64,000 nucleotides of DNA, taken from contig NC_088302.1 in assembly GCF_032854445.1 (NCBI RefSeq), positions 29,853,979 through 29,917,978 of the forward strand, given 5' to 3'. The notes beneath the pieces are model-generated. The model had not been told where the DNA came from, made no database searches, and saw only the letters and a program-made list of their open reading frames with translations. The DNA comes from Liolophura sinensis (Eukaryota; Mollusca; Polyplacophora; Chitonida; Chitonidae). A program made the translations under genes and the position numbers. Below are positions 1-10,500 of the stretch, one piece after another; position 1 is the stretch's first letter; every line of letters starts with the position of its first letter.

Positions 1-786
1 GTAGATAATGTCCTCAAGATTCCAGCATAACAGTCGCTTCATTAAAACCAGCGACTCGTCCATTCTTTCCATAATCAGTATTAATTTGAAATCTTTATCC
101 AACTGAAATAGTCTGTCCTTAAATCCTTTCATCGAATCGGCTGTATCGTTGGCAGTTGGCAGTATGGACAACCATTCGGAAACCGGATTTGACAATATTT
201 TGGTTGCGTGCTTTTCTGGATGTTTCAAGAACTTTCGCACTATATCGGTTTCTGGAGACTGTTGCAAGTTGAGGTAGGCTAAGTGATAATAGTAGAGGTA
301 ACTCCTAAGATGAGAACCGGGTTCCCTGATGATGGCGATACGGGATGTGTCATTGTGTGTAAACCTGAGCATGTCGCTTCTGTTGTATCGAATGTGATTG
401 CAGAGAATATCAAACGGTTGACCTGCATGATTTGGGAATATATCATCTCTGTCGATAATCCTACTTTTACTAAGCCAGTTGTCGCGTTTTGGCAGCATAA
501 ACTTTACGTCTCTCGATAGTCCAAACCGGAAGAAAATATTCTGTAAAGTGGTACTTCCAGATTTCGGCACCTTCATGAAGACAACATGACGGTCACCACG
601 GCACGACTTCTGCGTGGGTGTGTAGTACTGTATCACATTTCTGGGTAGAGGGCAAAATTCCGTTAAATATTTTAGTAATAAACTGCTTAGAAGAAAGCTG
701 GATAAAATTCCAGTACAAAGAAGAATGAACTGTCGATGAGCCTGACTGAAACAAGAAAAAGATAAAAACCGATCAAAGGTCTGCAT
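1..786 (-). CDS. Galactose 3-O-sulfotransferase-like protein, N-terminal part (cut by window edge)
   Basis: This is a type II Golgi membrane enzyme of the galactosylceramide/galactose 3-O-sulfotransferase (GAL3ST) family, which transfers sulfate from PAPS to the 3-OH of galactose on glycolipids or glycans. The reading frame runs 262 codons from an ATG at 786-784 and is still open at position 1, so roughly the last third is missing. Residues 19-38 form a hydrophobic signal anchor (FILLCTGILSSFLLSSLLL). Residues 72-83 (KVPKSGSTTLQN) are the 5'-phosphosulfate loop, and residues 151-163 (AIIREPGSHLRSY) are the 3'-phosphate binding segment. Residues 237-261 carry the family stretch LILIMERMDESLVLM followed by LLCWNLEDII. 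An in-frame TGA lies two codons before the ATG, supporting the start. A TTGTTTCAG just inside the frame could alternatively be a splice acceptor. Family assignment is firm; which paralogue (GAL3ST1-4) is not decided. Confidence 0.88.
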   Translation of the reverse strand, partial: MQTFDRFLSFSCFSQAHRQFILLCTGILSSFLLSSLLLKYLTEFCPLPRNVIQYYTPTQKSCRGDRHVVFMKVPKSGSTTLQNIFFRFGLSRDVKFMLPKRDNWLSKSRIIDRDDIFPNHAGQPFDILCNHIRYNRSDMLRFTHNDTSRIAIIREPGSHLRSYLYYYHLAYLNLQQSPETDIVRKFLKHPEKHATKILSNPVSEWLSILPTANDTADSMKGFKDRLFQLDKDFKLILIMERMDESLVLMKRLLCWNLEDIIY

Positions 787-1823
787 TATTCAAAAATGTG
801 TCGTTTAACTTAAATATAACTTAAACACTGTCACAGTGATATGCAAAGGTATATGAAACAAGTAATATACGTGGACGTACTACAGGTGAATAATCTCGCG
901 ATGCAATGGTAATCTTTTTCGCTGATAAAATACTTCTGGCCCATGCAAGATGTATATAGTTTTGTTCATCCCTGTCTTTGCTATGGCGATCAGGGCCCGG
1001 TCGTTCAAAACTGGTTTAAGACTTAATACCAGATCTAACATAAATTCGAGTTTTCAGTTTTGTACTTAGCCTCAAAACAATAGTGTGCCAGTATATTAAA
1101 TATGAACTAAAACTGTTGCTGTTATACTTTGACTTTGGAGAACAGTATTGGCTGTTGAGTTTGGCTAAAATTTTAAGTATAAAATATGACTTGATACCAG
1201 TATTAGCTAACACACTTTCGAACAACTGGTCCCATTGGGCAAAGTATAGTAGCGCAGTATTCTTACATTGCAACAGAAAAATTAGACCCTTGTCATCATT
1301 GAGCGGGAAAATGTAGCAAATTATTGATCAAAGTGTTGCTAATGACTGGTGCTCAATCTAGCAGGAACTCTCTCTGAGAGCGTATTAAGGGCTATATATT
1401 CATACACAGTAGTAGCACTATACATGATAGATGCATACGCAAAGGGCTATATGCTACATGTATGAATAGCATACATCCTGAATTCGTTTTACCTGATATG
1501 ATATCGTGACATCCTACAGCTGTAGCCTGGTTGGCCATCCCTCGGGTAGAAACAGTTACTAACCTGCGGTGTAGCCAGTGTTAACAATGAGTATACAGTG
1601 GTAGAGAGGCTAGTCTGAGTGAGAAAAAAGGTCAACAGAGCTCGCAAAACCGGCTTGAGTCAACATGAGCACTAAATGCAAAAATAACTGTAAAACAATT
1701 AAGATAGTTTGAATGTCTTCCAACAGATGATCCTTTGAAATCCTTCGGTCAATATATGGGCTCGTGGCCGACAATAATATATAGCATGTAAAGCCAGTAG
1801 TTTGCAAATATAATTACAGATTG
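787..1823. other. Upstream region of the sulfotransferase; no gene seen
   Basis: No coding signal or recognisable repeat on either strand; short reading frames here show no family motif. It should contain the promoter or 5'UTR of the sulfotransferase gene, but no core promoter element is convincing. Confidence 0.4.
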
Positions 1824-2090
1824 GGTCTGTCAGTAACGTGCGGATCGTCGGAGGTTTCCCCGGGGATCTGCCAGGTGTCCAACCACCATAATGATGGCCG
1901 CCGTCGTATAAGTGAAATAATATAAGTACGGCGTAAAACACCGTATTAATAAATTAATAAATAATTACAGATTGTATGTGGGAAGGTCTACAATCAACTT
2001 GCAGATGGTTTCCCCCCGGCTCTGCCTGGTTTCTTCTCATTATAATACTGGCTGTCGTCATACGGTGTAAAGCAGTATGAAAGCGATTCA
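1824..2090 (+). repeat. Two degraded SINE-A 3' halves in tandem
   Basis: At about 1824-1962 and 1965-2090 there are two successive 5'-truncated copies of the SINE-A body. Each contains the ACCACCATAATG-like motif and a decayed GTACGGCGTAAAACACC motif. Both lack the tRNA head. The second is more diverged. Confidence 0.75.
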
Positions 2091-2369
2091 CAAACGTTAC
2101 ATTTCAAATAAATTCATCTTTTAATAGCTACGTAGCAAAAATGGGAAATTTGTGATTAATATGTTTATCCATGGATAAGTAATGTTTTTTGTTTTGGGTT
2201 CTTTTTTTCTCAAATGCTGTTATTAAAATACTAGGTCTTTTGCTGGCCTAATAATTCATGTATACTGTCTCACGTAGTTCGGGCAGGTAGCCCTTGACCA
2301 CTCACGTGTACGAATCCAGCTCTCGCTTATTCGCGTGTCATCAGAGTGTGTGATTGATCCAACAGGAAG

Positions 2370-2625
2370 TAGACATTTCGACATAAGAAAGTCGAAATTT
2401 GCGTACCGGTATTATTGCATACGATATCTCCGTGTGTCGTCAGAGTGTCAACGACAGGATGTCGAACTTTCGAGAGAAAAACTCCAAATTTAAACACGAG
2501 AAAGTCGAAATTTCGACGCAAGAAAGTCGAAATTTCGCACAAAAAGGCGAAATTTTCAGAACGAAAGTGGACATTTCGACATAAGAAAGTCGAAATTTCC
2601 AGACAAAAAGTCAAATTTTTTCTTA
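2370..2625. repeat. Degenerate tandem repeat of about 27 bp (AAGTCGAAATTTC)
   Basis: The motif AAGTCGAAATTTC followed by GACATAAG or GACGCAAG recurs irregularly (2374-2401 and 2463-2622). Each unit is partly self-complementary (GAAATTTC). It is open in several frames only because the unit length is near a multiple of three, and is not judged coding. Confidence 0.7.
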
Positions 2626-2758
2626 TCGTGACACTAATGAGCTTACGTACATTTGTAAGAGGTGGTTGATAAAATTTAATTGCGAGTTATATGGCGTTCT
2701 TTTATAATGTCATTTATTACTGCGTCGTGTCGCATGAGACGCGACAACAAGTACAGCC

Positions 2759-3024
2759 GCGGCCTCCGTGGCTCAGTTGGTTAGCGTGCTAGCACAGCGT
2801 AATGACCCAGGTGTCTCTCACCAATGCGGTCGCTGTGAGTTCAAGTCCAGCTCATGCTGGCTTCCTCTCCGGCCGTACGTGGGAAGGTCTGTCACAACCT
2901 GCGGATGGTCGTGGGTTTCCCCCGGGTTTGCCCGGTTTCCACCCACCATTAATGCTGATCGCCATCGTATAAGTGAAATATTCTTGAGTACGGCGTAAAA
3001 CACCAATCAAATAAATAAATAAAT
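2759..3024 (+). mobile_element. SINE-A, full length, with target-site duplication
   Basis: This is the best reference copy of the dominant SINE. The tRNA-like head carries an A box TGGCTCAGTTGG (2769-2780) and a B box GTTCAAGTCC (2839-2848). The body carries GGATGGTCGTGGGTTTCC and the 3' domain GTATAAGTGAAATATTC / GTACGGCGTAAAACACC, then an AAATAAAT tail. A perfect 13-bp duplication AACAAGTACAGCC flanks it (2746-2758 and 3025-3037), direct evidence of retroposition. The 3' domain resembles the conserved SINE domains described in molluscs and other metazoans (Nin-DC/Meta type); that assignment is from memory and not verified. Confidence 0.95.
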
Positions 3025-3037
3025 AACAAGTACAGCC

Positions 3038-3700
3038 AGCGTCTTTACGGATGTCTTGGTTGGTGTAGGCAGTGGCGCCATCGCGTGGTTTCCACAGGTG
3101 GCCAGTGGATGGATTCCACACGCTCGTCGTCCCAAAATGCACCCATTCTCGATTGAAGGAATTATGACGCCATGACGTCACAGCAAGACTGAACATATGC
3201 AACCAATGAGTGGGACAACTGTTCGGCCCACAATTTGCAAGTGTGCTGCTTGTGATTGATCAAATTTATGTTCTTGAACGACAGCTCGGAAAGGTCTATA
3301 TATATGTAGAACGACACGTCAGTGACCGCTACTACACGTCAATCTAGTGGCCAACGGGGAGCGAATGGAACGTACCGATACATTGTGACGTTGCTGTATC
3401 CGAAGCGTCCAGGTTTTTGGCGTTTCACGTTACTTCCTGTATGGCCAGAACGTCGTCGGCAAAGACGATGGCCGACTTGTTGGTATGTACACGCTGTTAC
3501 AGACAGTACCCTATGGTGAGAATTGTCTGGTGCCGCCAAACAACTATTATAGGCAAGTATATATGGCATATAAAGTGACCTTCGGCTCGCTGCATTTCTC
3601 ACATACTAGATGTGCTTGAGCATTTGCAGTATCATAAGGATTACACTGTGGTATGCATGACCACAAAACTGTCCATTGTAAATATTGTACACATTGACAA
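3038..3700. other. Intergenic, nothing recognised
   Basis: Unique-looking sequence between two SINEs. No coding or RNA gene is supported; short frames on both strands overlap each other and lack any family motif. Confidence 0.4.
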
Positions 3701-3710
3701 TATTAAATAT

Positions 3711-3975
3711 TTATTTATTTATTTATTTGTTTATTTATTTGATTGGTGTTTTACACCATGCTCAAGAATATTTCACTTATACAACGGCAGCCAGCATTGT
3801 GGTGGGAGGAAACCTGACAGAGCCCGGGGGAAACCCACGACCATCCGAAGGTTGCTGGGGAAGACCTTCCAACGTACGGCCGGAGAGGAAGCCAGCGTGA
3901 GCTGGACTTAACTCAAAGCAACCACACTGATGAGAGGCTCCTGGGTCATTGTGGCGTGCGGCCAAGGGGGCCACT
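3711..3975 (-). mobile_element. SINE-A, nearly full length, with target-site duplication
   Basis: Reverse-orientation SINE-A running from a (TTTA)n tail through GATTGGTGTTTTACACC to the body and a decayed tRNA head. It is flanked by TATTAAATAT at 3701-3710 and 3976-3985. The head has lost most of the A box. Confidence 0.92.
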
Positions 3976-4555
3976 TATTAAATATATACAGTGTGTACGT
4001 AAACGCAGAACATATATAGTGAGACACAAATATTTAAAGAAGTCAAACGCTTTTACCTAAAGCAACGATTAATAGATCTGAATCACATGTTCCTATAATT
4101 ATATGCCATATAAACACCCCGTGCCAACCTTCAGTAATATTTACGGCTGTTTTAAGCCAGGTGCCGATTCCACAAAGCAAGTTTGAAATATTGATTAATA
4201 TTTGAAGGTCAATTAAATACTCTCTATTGGACAATTAAATAATTAGGATTGTGAACACCAATATAGGAATCATACTAAAGAAAACTGAACGTGTTTTGAA
4301 CAAGACCAAAACCAGCATTACAAAGAAGTTGACAATTTGGCAATGGTCAGAAATCATTGTATAGCAGCATCCCAGGAAAGTCTTAGTAAGGTTGTTGTGA
4401 AAAATAATCGTGTGCCAGTGGTCCAGGAAAGACTGCTGGATATTGTCAGAAACCATGGCGTGTCATCTGCCCAAGTAATTTCGATGGTCGTTGTCAGAAT
4501 TAAATCATCAACGACCCAAGAAAGTTTAACAGATAAATTATCAGGCGTATATAGA

Positions 4556-4945
4556 ATTCCGGCGTAGGGCTACATGTACATGACTGTATATACAATTCCG
4601 GCGTAGAGCTACATGAACATGACTGTATATACAATTCCGGCGTAGAGCTACATGTACATGACTGTATATACAATTCCGGCTTAGAGCTACATGCACATGA
4701 CTATATACAATTCCAGCGTAGAGCTACATGTACATGACTGTATATAAAATTCCGGCGTACAGATACATGCACATGACTGTATATACAATTCCGGAGTAGA
4801 GTTACATGTACATGACTGTATATACAATTCGGGCGAATTGCCAGGCGTAAACCTACATGTACATGATTGTATATACAATTCCGGCAAATTGCATGCCACC
4901 CCCCCCCCCCCAAAAAAAGCATGTACATGACTGTATATACAATTC
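4556..4945. repeat. 39-bp minisatellite, about 10 units
   Basis: The unit starts ATTCCGGCGTAGAGCTACAT and contains TGTACATGACTGTATATACA. Units are regular up to about 4830, then diverge and are interrupted by a C12A7 homopolymer at about 4898-4917. 39 is divisible by 3, so spurious reading frames cross it. Confidence 0.9.
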
Positions 4946-5017
4946 TCAAAGGTACATGCAATATCTGATTTCTACTATAGCTTTATTAGCTGTTTTTCTC
5001 TCTTTTATGTTTGCCAG

Positions 5018-5173
5018 GTGGTCTGTATCTATGTACTACGTGTCACCGAATCCTTCACGGCTCAAGGTGCCGATTCCATAGGTATCCCGGCTACTACAAA
5101 CAAGCCCTTATCTGCAGTTTGTGTTACAACAATCCTGCCGAGCTCGCCTGTCCATTGTGTGCTACAAAATCAG
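5018..5173 (+). CDS. Putative isolated cysteine-rich exon (zinc-ribbon-like), unrecognised gene
   Basis: The acceptor TTTTATGTTTGCCAG and donor TCAG|GTATAT bound an open 156-nt segment in phase 1-1 (symmetric). The peptide has two tandem Cys knuckles with the same spacing: LCTTC..C..H, then ICSLC..C..C, i.e. C-x2-C-x8-C-x2-H followed by C-x2-C-x8-C-x2-C. That is the expected ligand set for one or two zinc sites. I do not recognise the protein. No partner exon in matching phase is evident nearby, so it could be an exon of a gene with distant exons, a relic, or chance. Confidence 0.4.
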
Positions 5174-5229
5174 GTATATTTACTCCTACATTGTATATGG
5201 CGCCATATAGTCCTTATACTAGACTATGA

Positions 5230-6083
5230 TGATTAGGAGTGACTTTTCTTTTTCAAAAGTTTATATCAATTTAAAAGTATTGCAGCATGAAGTAAATTCA
5301 CATTTGCTTTGCTAACGCATAAGAGTGGTATTGAAATATGAATCCAAATTTACTTTTACTAAAATGCATGTACGTATACTTTCTAAACACCAGTCTGGGG
5401 TCACGAAATTTGGTATGTTCCCTTTCGTTATTTTACCTGAAATTACAAGCTGATTTTCAGTAAATTACCTGGAATGGACGTTGTCAAGCAATATCTTGAC
5501 CTTATTAGAAAAGAAATGGCAATTTTAAAGTATAAGATAGCTTCATGATCCCGTGGCCTGGTGCTTGATTACTGTGAGACAAAGACATGAAGTCAAAGAC
5601 AAGGTGCATTTATAGGTCTCTACGTACCAGCTGAATACCATGTAGTGTGTAACCTAAGGTTCGGTGAGACTCAAATGTTAACTTCAGTAAGCTCATCCTT
5701 GTGCAAAAACTAATTCGACAACAGTTCAAACCACAGTTGACATCACACTTATGTCCATTCAATTATTTATTCAGTATAAATATTAAGGGAACCATTCGAT
5801 ATATATCGGTAAAGGCTCACATCTGTTTCCAAAAATATCCCTTCTACATGTATTTGTCTTCTGAAAATCTACAAAATAGCCATTTGCTACAACATAAAAC
5901 AGAAACAGGGGAATTTTGAGTTCAAACTCTTTTATCGTAAAGGTAAAAATAGCCCCACTATATCATGTGACTTGCCAATACCGTTTGGCAACGATTATTA
6001 ATCACATTTACCCCGGACGTTTGAAAAAAAACTTTGACAAAATCTCATTTAAAATAGACGAACGAGTTAGAAAATTGAGGAGC
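5230..6083. other. Intergenic, nothing recognised
   Basis: AT-rich sequence with no supported gene. Short plus-strand frames at 5701-5919 and 5916-6128 show no domain or splice context. Confidence 0.4.
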
Positions 6084-6208
6084 TGGGGTCAGTTTCATGA
6101 AGCATACTTATTATTAAGTAGCCCTTAGCTAAGCGTACTTCCTATCTCTACAACATACGTCGTCATGGACGTTAAGGGCTTTAATAAGTATGATTCATGA
6201 AACCGGCC
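6084..6208. mobile_element. Foldback MITE-like element, copy 1
   Basis: The left arm GGTCAGTTTCATGAAGCATA.. matches the reverse complement of the right end (GGTTTCATGAATCATACTTA..) over about 38 bp with few mismatches, around a loop of about 45 bp. The same termini recur at 33348-33487 and 51089-51503. Confidence 0.7.
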
Positions 6209-7280
6209 ACAGAATGTTTGTGAACTTGAGCGAAAGTTTCTGGAGGAGAGAGGTGTTATCTGTGCCTCTGGAACAAGATGAGGAAAGTTAGCGGTAAGTT
6301 AACGTCAACAAGTCACAGTAGGACAGGTTTTACCATTAACGACGAAACAACGCGATCTGGAAACTCCCTAATTCTATATAGGCCTACACACGTGGTAGAT
6401 AACCTTTTTTGGATTGATTGTGCAAAGTTTAGGTTATTATTTCAAGTTTATTTCAGTCATATTTTGACGGTGTCAGTGGCTATAATGAGCATTTATTGTG
6501 CTATTCTGCTGAAACAGCAGCACATGCGTTTTTCATTTCAAAACTCCATCGTCAAATTATCATTTCCTTCAGTATGGCGTTCCAACTCGCAACAAAACTA
6601 CATCTGCTTCAAACCATCAATGCCATGAAAACTTTCACAACCAGTTAACACTGCAATCTCGTGGAGTCTGCAACTTGTTTGGCCATTGCTCATACTCAAT
6701 GGAGAAAGAATCCGTTTGATCAGAGACTTCAGTTCTATTGTAGATTTGTATTAATACAACTGCTGTTTCTGTTGAATTTCCAGAGGACTCGGCTGTGACG
6801 GCGACATTTTGTGGAGAGTGTAACATGGCGCATCATGTGGACCATAAAGAGATACATCTGGACCATGTGTTCCCGTTACCACTGAATTGAGTTAGGGTCC
6901 CCTCTCCAGCAGACCGTATGTGGGATTCGAAAATGACCAGACGGGAATGCAGGCCATTGGTCAATAAGCAATCAGGCTGCGCGCTCATAACCAAACCGGA
7001 ACTATACTCTTTTCCGATTCCAAACCGGTACAATTATGAATTCCTTTAAAAAAAATGACCCAAGGAAACCTTATACATATAAATTCGTTGTGATCGTGGA
7101 CATATACAATCGTTACATCTACAGAGACTGAAAAGACTGAATGTACACTTTATGTGTATGTTAACTCAATCAAGAGAACGTAACTCTTCTTCGATCTGTA
7201 GAGAATTAGAAGAACTTAATTTACGCAGATTATATTTATATAATAATTAGCTCTCAACAGAATTCGCAATTTAAGATATT
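6209..7280. other. Downstream flank of the dehydrogenase gene; no gene seen
   Basis: Frames at 6278-6628 (plus) and 6635-7033 (minus) were read and carry no recognisable motif or splice-consistent structure. Confidence 0.35.
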
Positions 7281-7287
7281 CTGGTTA

Positions 7288-7293
7288 TTTATT
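7288..7293 (-). terminator. Candidate polyadenylation signal of the dehydrogenase gene
   Basis: AATAAA on the minus strand (TTTATT on plus), 39 nt past the TAA at 7334-7332. Position and strand fit the 3' end of the dehydrogenase transcript. Confidence 0.55.
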
Positions 7294-7331
7294 TTTGTAT
7301 GCAGGCTATATATTTGTTGTGGTGTTATTTC

Positions 7332-7513
7332 TTACATGTTCGGCTGCATGATCACCCGTTGATAGCGTCGAGTCTTAGCCAATGAAAACGCCTTCTCGTA
7401 TTCCATCAAGCTGATTGGTTGACTGACCAATGACGTATACGGGTACCTGTGTGACGTTCTCGCCAGAAACTGCACCGCCTCAGTCAGGTGCCTGGGTGAA
7501 TAGTTATGTATAC
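7332..7513 (-). CDS. Dehydrogenase exon 6 (C-terminus, stop)
   Basis: Acceptor CATTATAG|GTATACATA; 60 codons beginning IHNYSPRHLTEAVQFLAR and including RYPYTSLVSQP, then TAA at 7334-7332. The IHNY motif follows directly on the IRG of exon 5, as in homologues. Confidence 0.9.
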
Positions 7514-10500
7514 CTATAATGTCAGGGGAAAACAGGGCTTTGATAAAATAATGCTAAATCGTAAAAGGACTTACAATGTGGGGCCTGTATAGTGCTGCTT
7601 TTGGGGGAATTAAATGCGGTTTCAGCAATACTGGTTGTGTCATATTATTGTGATGTCTGTAGAGTTTACTAGATGTATTCATGTAATACGCTAGTGCACG
7701 TACACGTATGAGCAACATGGCATGACAGTAAACGGCATCTTACATCAGTCAGCTCATCAGTTTTACCCTTATGTGCTAAGTGCACACATGGTAACGCAAC
7801 AATGTCTGACTGGAACGCCATGCCTTAGCCATCTGACACGTAGCCCTATACCAAGGCAGCAGGCAGCAGGTGATTTTGTGCGTACATGTTCATTGCGCAG
7901 CCGACAACAAATCGTGAGTGTGGTAAGTTGTTTGCGCTGTTCATTACTAAACGGCGTGAGTGTGACCAATCATGTAATCCTTGAAAAGCGTGGCATACAA
8001 ACAGAAACGAAATGGAGGACAATATATGTATGTATACTTCATGACAATATAGCCGGGCCCAAGAAAAAAAGCCTGTCTACACATTCCATCGTTGTATATA
8101 TACATATTGCAAAAAAACAAAAAGAATTCCGGACCACCTTTGGTCATGCTGGTGACTAAAAGGCATCGCACCGAATTTCTACGAATCAAATTTAGTATAT
8201 ATAGATCGAAGCCCGTCAATCATCTTAGTTTCACTATGTACTATCAAAAAGCATTTTAAACACTTTTGCGTTAAATAAATGTCTTAAAAAGGAATTCATT
8301 ACCGTTCAATGTGTTTAACTGTTTACTCACCTCTTATCACCATGCATTTTCGAATTATCTGTTCTCCCGTAATACCTAGGTGAGAATTTGGTGTTACCAT
8401 GCCAACCAGAATATATGTTCCACCAGGGCGGAGAAGGCGGACCCCGTGCTGAATGACCTTTGGATCCCCACACACTTCTACCACAACATCGACAGAATCT
8501 TCCTCAGGAAGGCTGGTCGGACAGTCACCTGAGATAAGTTAAAGTAAACAAAAATGGTTGTAATTTCGCGATATTCCTGTATATAAATGATTTACACTAG
8601 CGTTAATGCCTGGATCTCTGTCATTGTCGCAGCTTCTCCTGGAGCGTGCCTTTGAAGTGTATTTTATTAAAAATTCCAACATGGTCGCGAGTGTAAATCT
8701 GTTGTAGAGTGCTATCGTTGACACATTCATTCACGGGAAATTCTATATTCTTGGATTCTGAACAGTTAGGTTAACACATTGAAATAAAACAATATCTATT
8801 TTTACAATATTTTAATAATTTATGTGGTAAAGGTCAAAGTAACATGACACATTAAGCCGTGAGCACCCAGAGCCGTAATTATCTGATTCTGAACCATGCA
8901 AAGCAAGATCATGTATTTTCACATCAAGACCAGTTTATGCTAGCTTCCTCTCCGGCCGTACATGAGAAGGTCTTCCAGCAACCCGCGGATGGTCGTGGGT
9001 TTTCCAAAGGCTGTGCCCAGTTTCCTCCCACCATAATGGCAAAACACCAAAGAGATAAATAAATAAATAAAATGGTTTCGACCGGACATGTGATTACCAG
9101 TAAGGGTGTTCCAGGGAATGCCATCAAACTTGCTGACACACTCCAGTCTGGTGTTGTCGATGTCAGTACAGTACACGTGGCCGTATCCTTTCTCTGCGAA
9201 CAGGGCACATCCATACAAGCCCAGCAATCCCGAACCCTGAAGATCGATGTATAAGTCTTAGTTTGTGACAAATTTACTTGAAATACAAAATATAGAAAAT
9301 CTATTCGTCGAAACAGACATTCGTATCCCAGTCGTCAACCAATAAGGATGTTCCAGGTCAATAATCACAAGGCCAATTCCCAAAAACGACGTATAACGCA
9401 AGCCACCAAAGAACTAAGAATATATATAAAGTACGAAAATAGAAAAGAGAAGCAGTCAACAGCTTTCAGTGATGTTGAAAAAATGTAAGGTATGTTTTAG
9501 GCGACTGAGTGAAATCAGTCTTCAAATCGCGTGCCATGCTCCAACATCAGTTGTCAATACGAAAATATGTATCTCAGTTGCGCTTTGATTGCAGCTGTTT
9601 GTATATTCAACGTGGCGATCTAATTCAACACAATGAACTTACGCCCCCTAGCCCCGGGTTAAGCGGAATTAGACACAATAATGACACAGAGCGCCAGAGA
9701 CTCTGGACGTTCTGTCCATATTTACTTACAAGAGAATTATACTCATTGTAAAAGTTAAGAAACTTGGAGTGAAGGCGTTTGATGAAAACGCCACTTCCAT
9801 GCAACGTCCAATGCTACAAGTCAGGCTAATGTGTACACATTCATTGCACTTTTTCACCACCGAATACGATCATTTGAGTGCATCATGTGAGCAAGGTTCG
9901 GAAACCTCATCTTCATTTAATCAAGCCAGCCAGGTCAGACATCATCTACCTCGATTTAGGGAACTATGTTAACTCTTGAAAGCCCTAAACTTTCCTGCAT
10001 AAATATGCATAATTCAAGGCCCAATCAGGTTCCACTTTACAAAGGTCAACAGGCACCTTAGTTATTATCACTGACAAGAGTTCAAAACAACAGCATGGGA
10101 TGGCTGTGGTGAGAAGTATGCAGTGGATGGAATAAATTTATTCGCACTAGACGCAGAATTACCATGGTGATGTTTGTTGTTAAACACCCAACGCTTGTAA
10201 CCACTGCTTCGCAAAATGGGCCCAGTAATTATGACGCCCCACCCCGTATTGATGACATCACTATTAGTAAAGCAACCATGCTGCACTAGGCCTTGTTGTC
10301 TTCTTTTTTTAATATAGTGAGCGACAAGTGGAGAACTAAAATAAAATTGACAATTTTAAATTGCCTTTTGTGCATGACTTGAACTGGGATCAACCATCCA
10401 AATGTCTAAGGCTTAAGGTAACCTCTTGATTTTAAACAGAAGTTTAACACAAATCACCAAAGAAGTAAGAGGTATATATATAGTAAAAATGAAATTAGGA

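Noticed and set aside
283-519. Plus-strand 78-codon frame
   Set aside because: It is the antisense of the sulfotransferase coding region on the minus strand, which carries the conserved PAPS-binding motifs.
2759-2850. tRNA gene (TGGCTCAGTTGG and GTTCAAGTCC boxes)
   Set aside because: The boxes belong to SINE heads present in many copies; no cloverleaf with paired acceptor stem and the sequence continues into the SINE body.
6278-6628. 116-codon plus-strand frame
   Set aside because: No recognisable domain, AT-rich composition, and the minus-strand neighbours are equally open.
7722-8159. 145-codon plus-strand frame
   Set aside because: Lies antisense in dehydrogenase intron 5 with no domain; a minus-strand frame overlaps it equally well.
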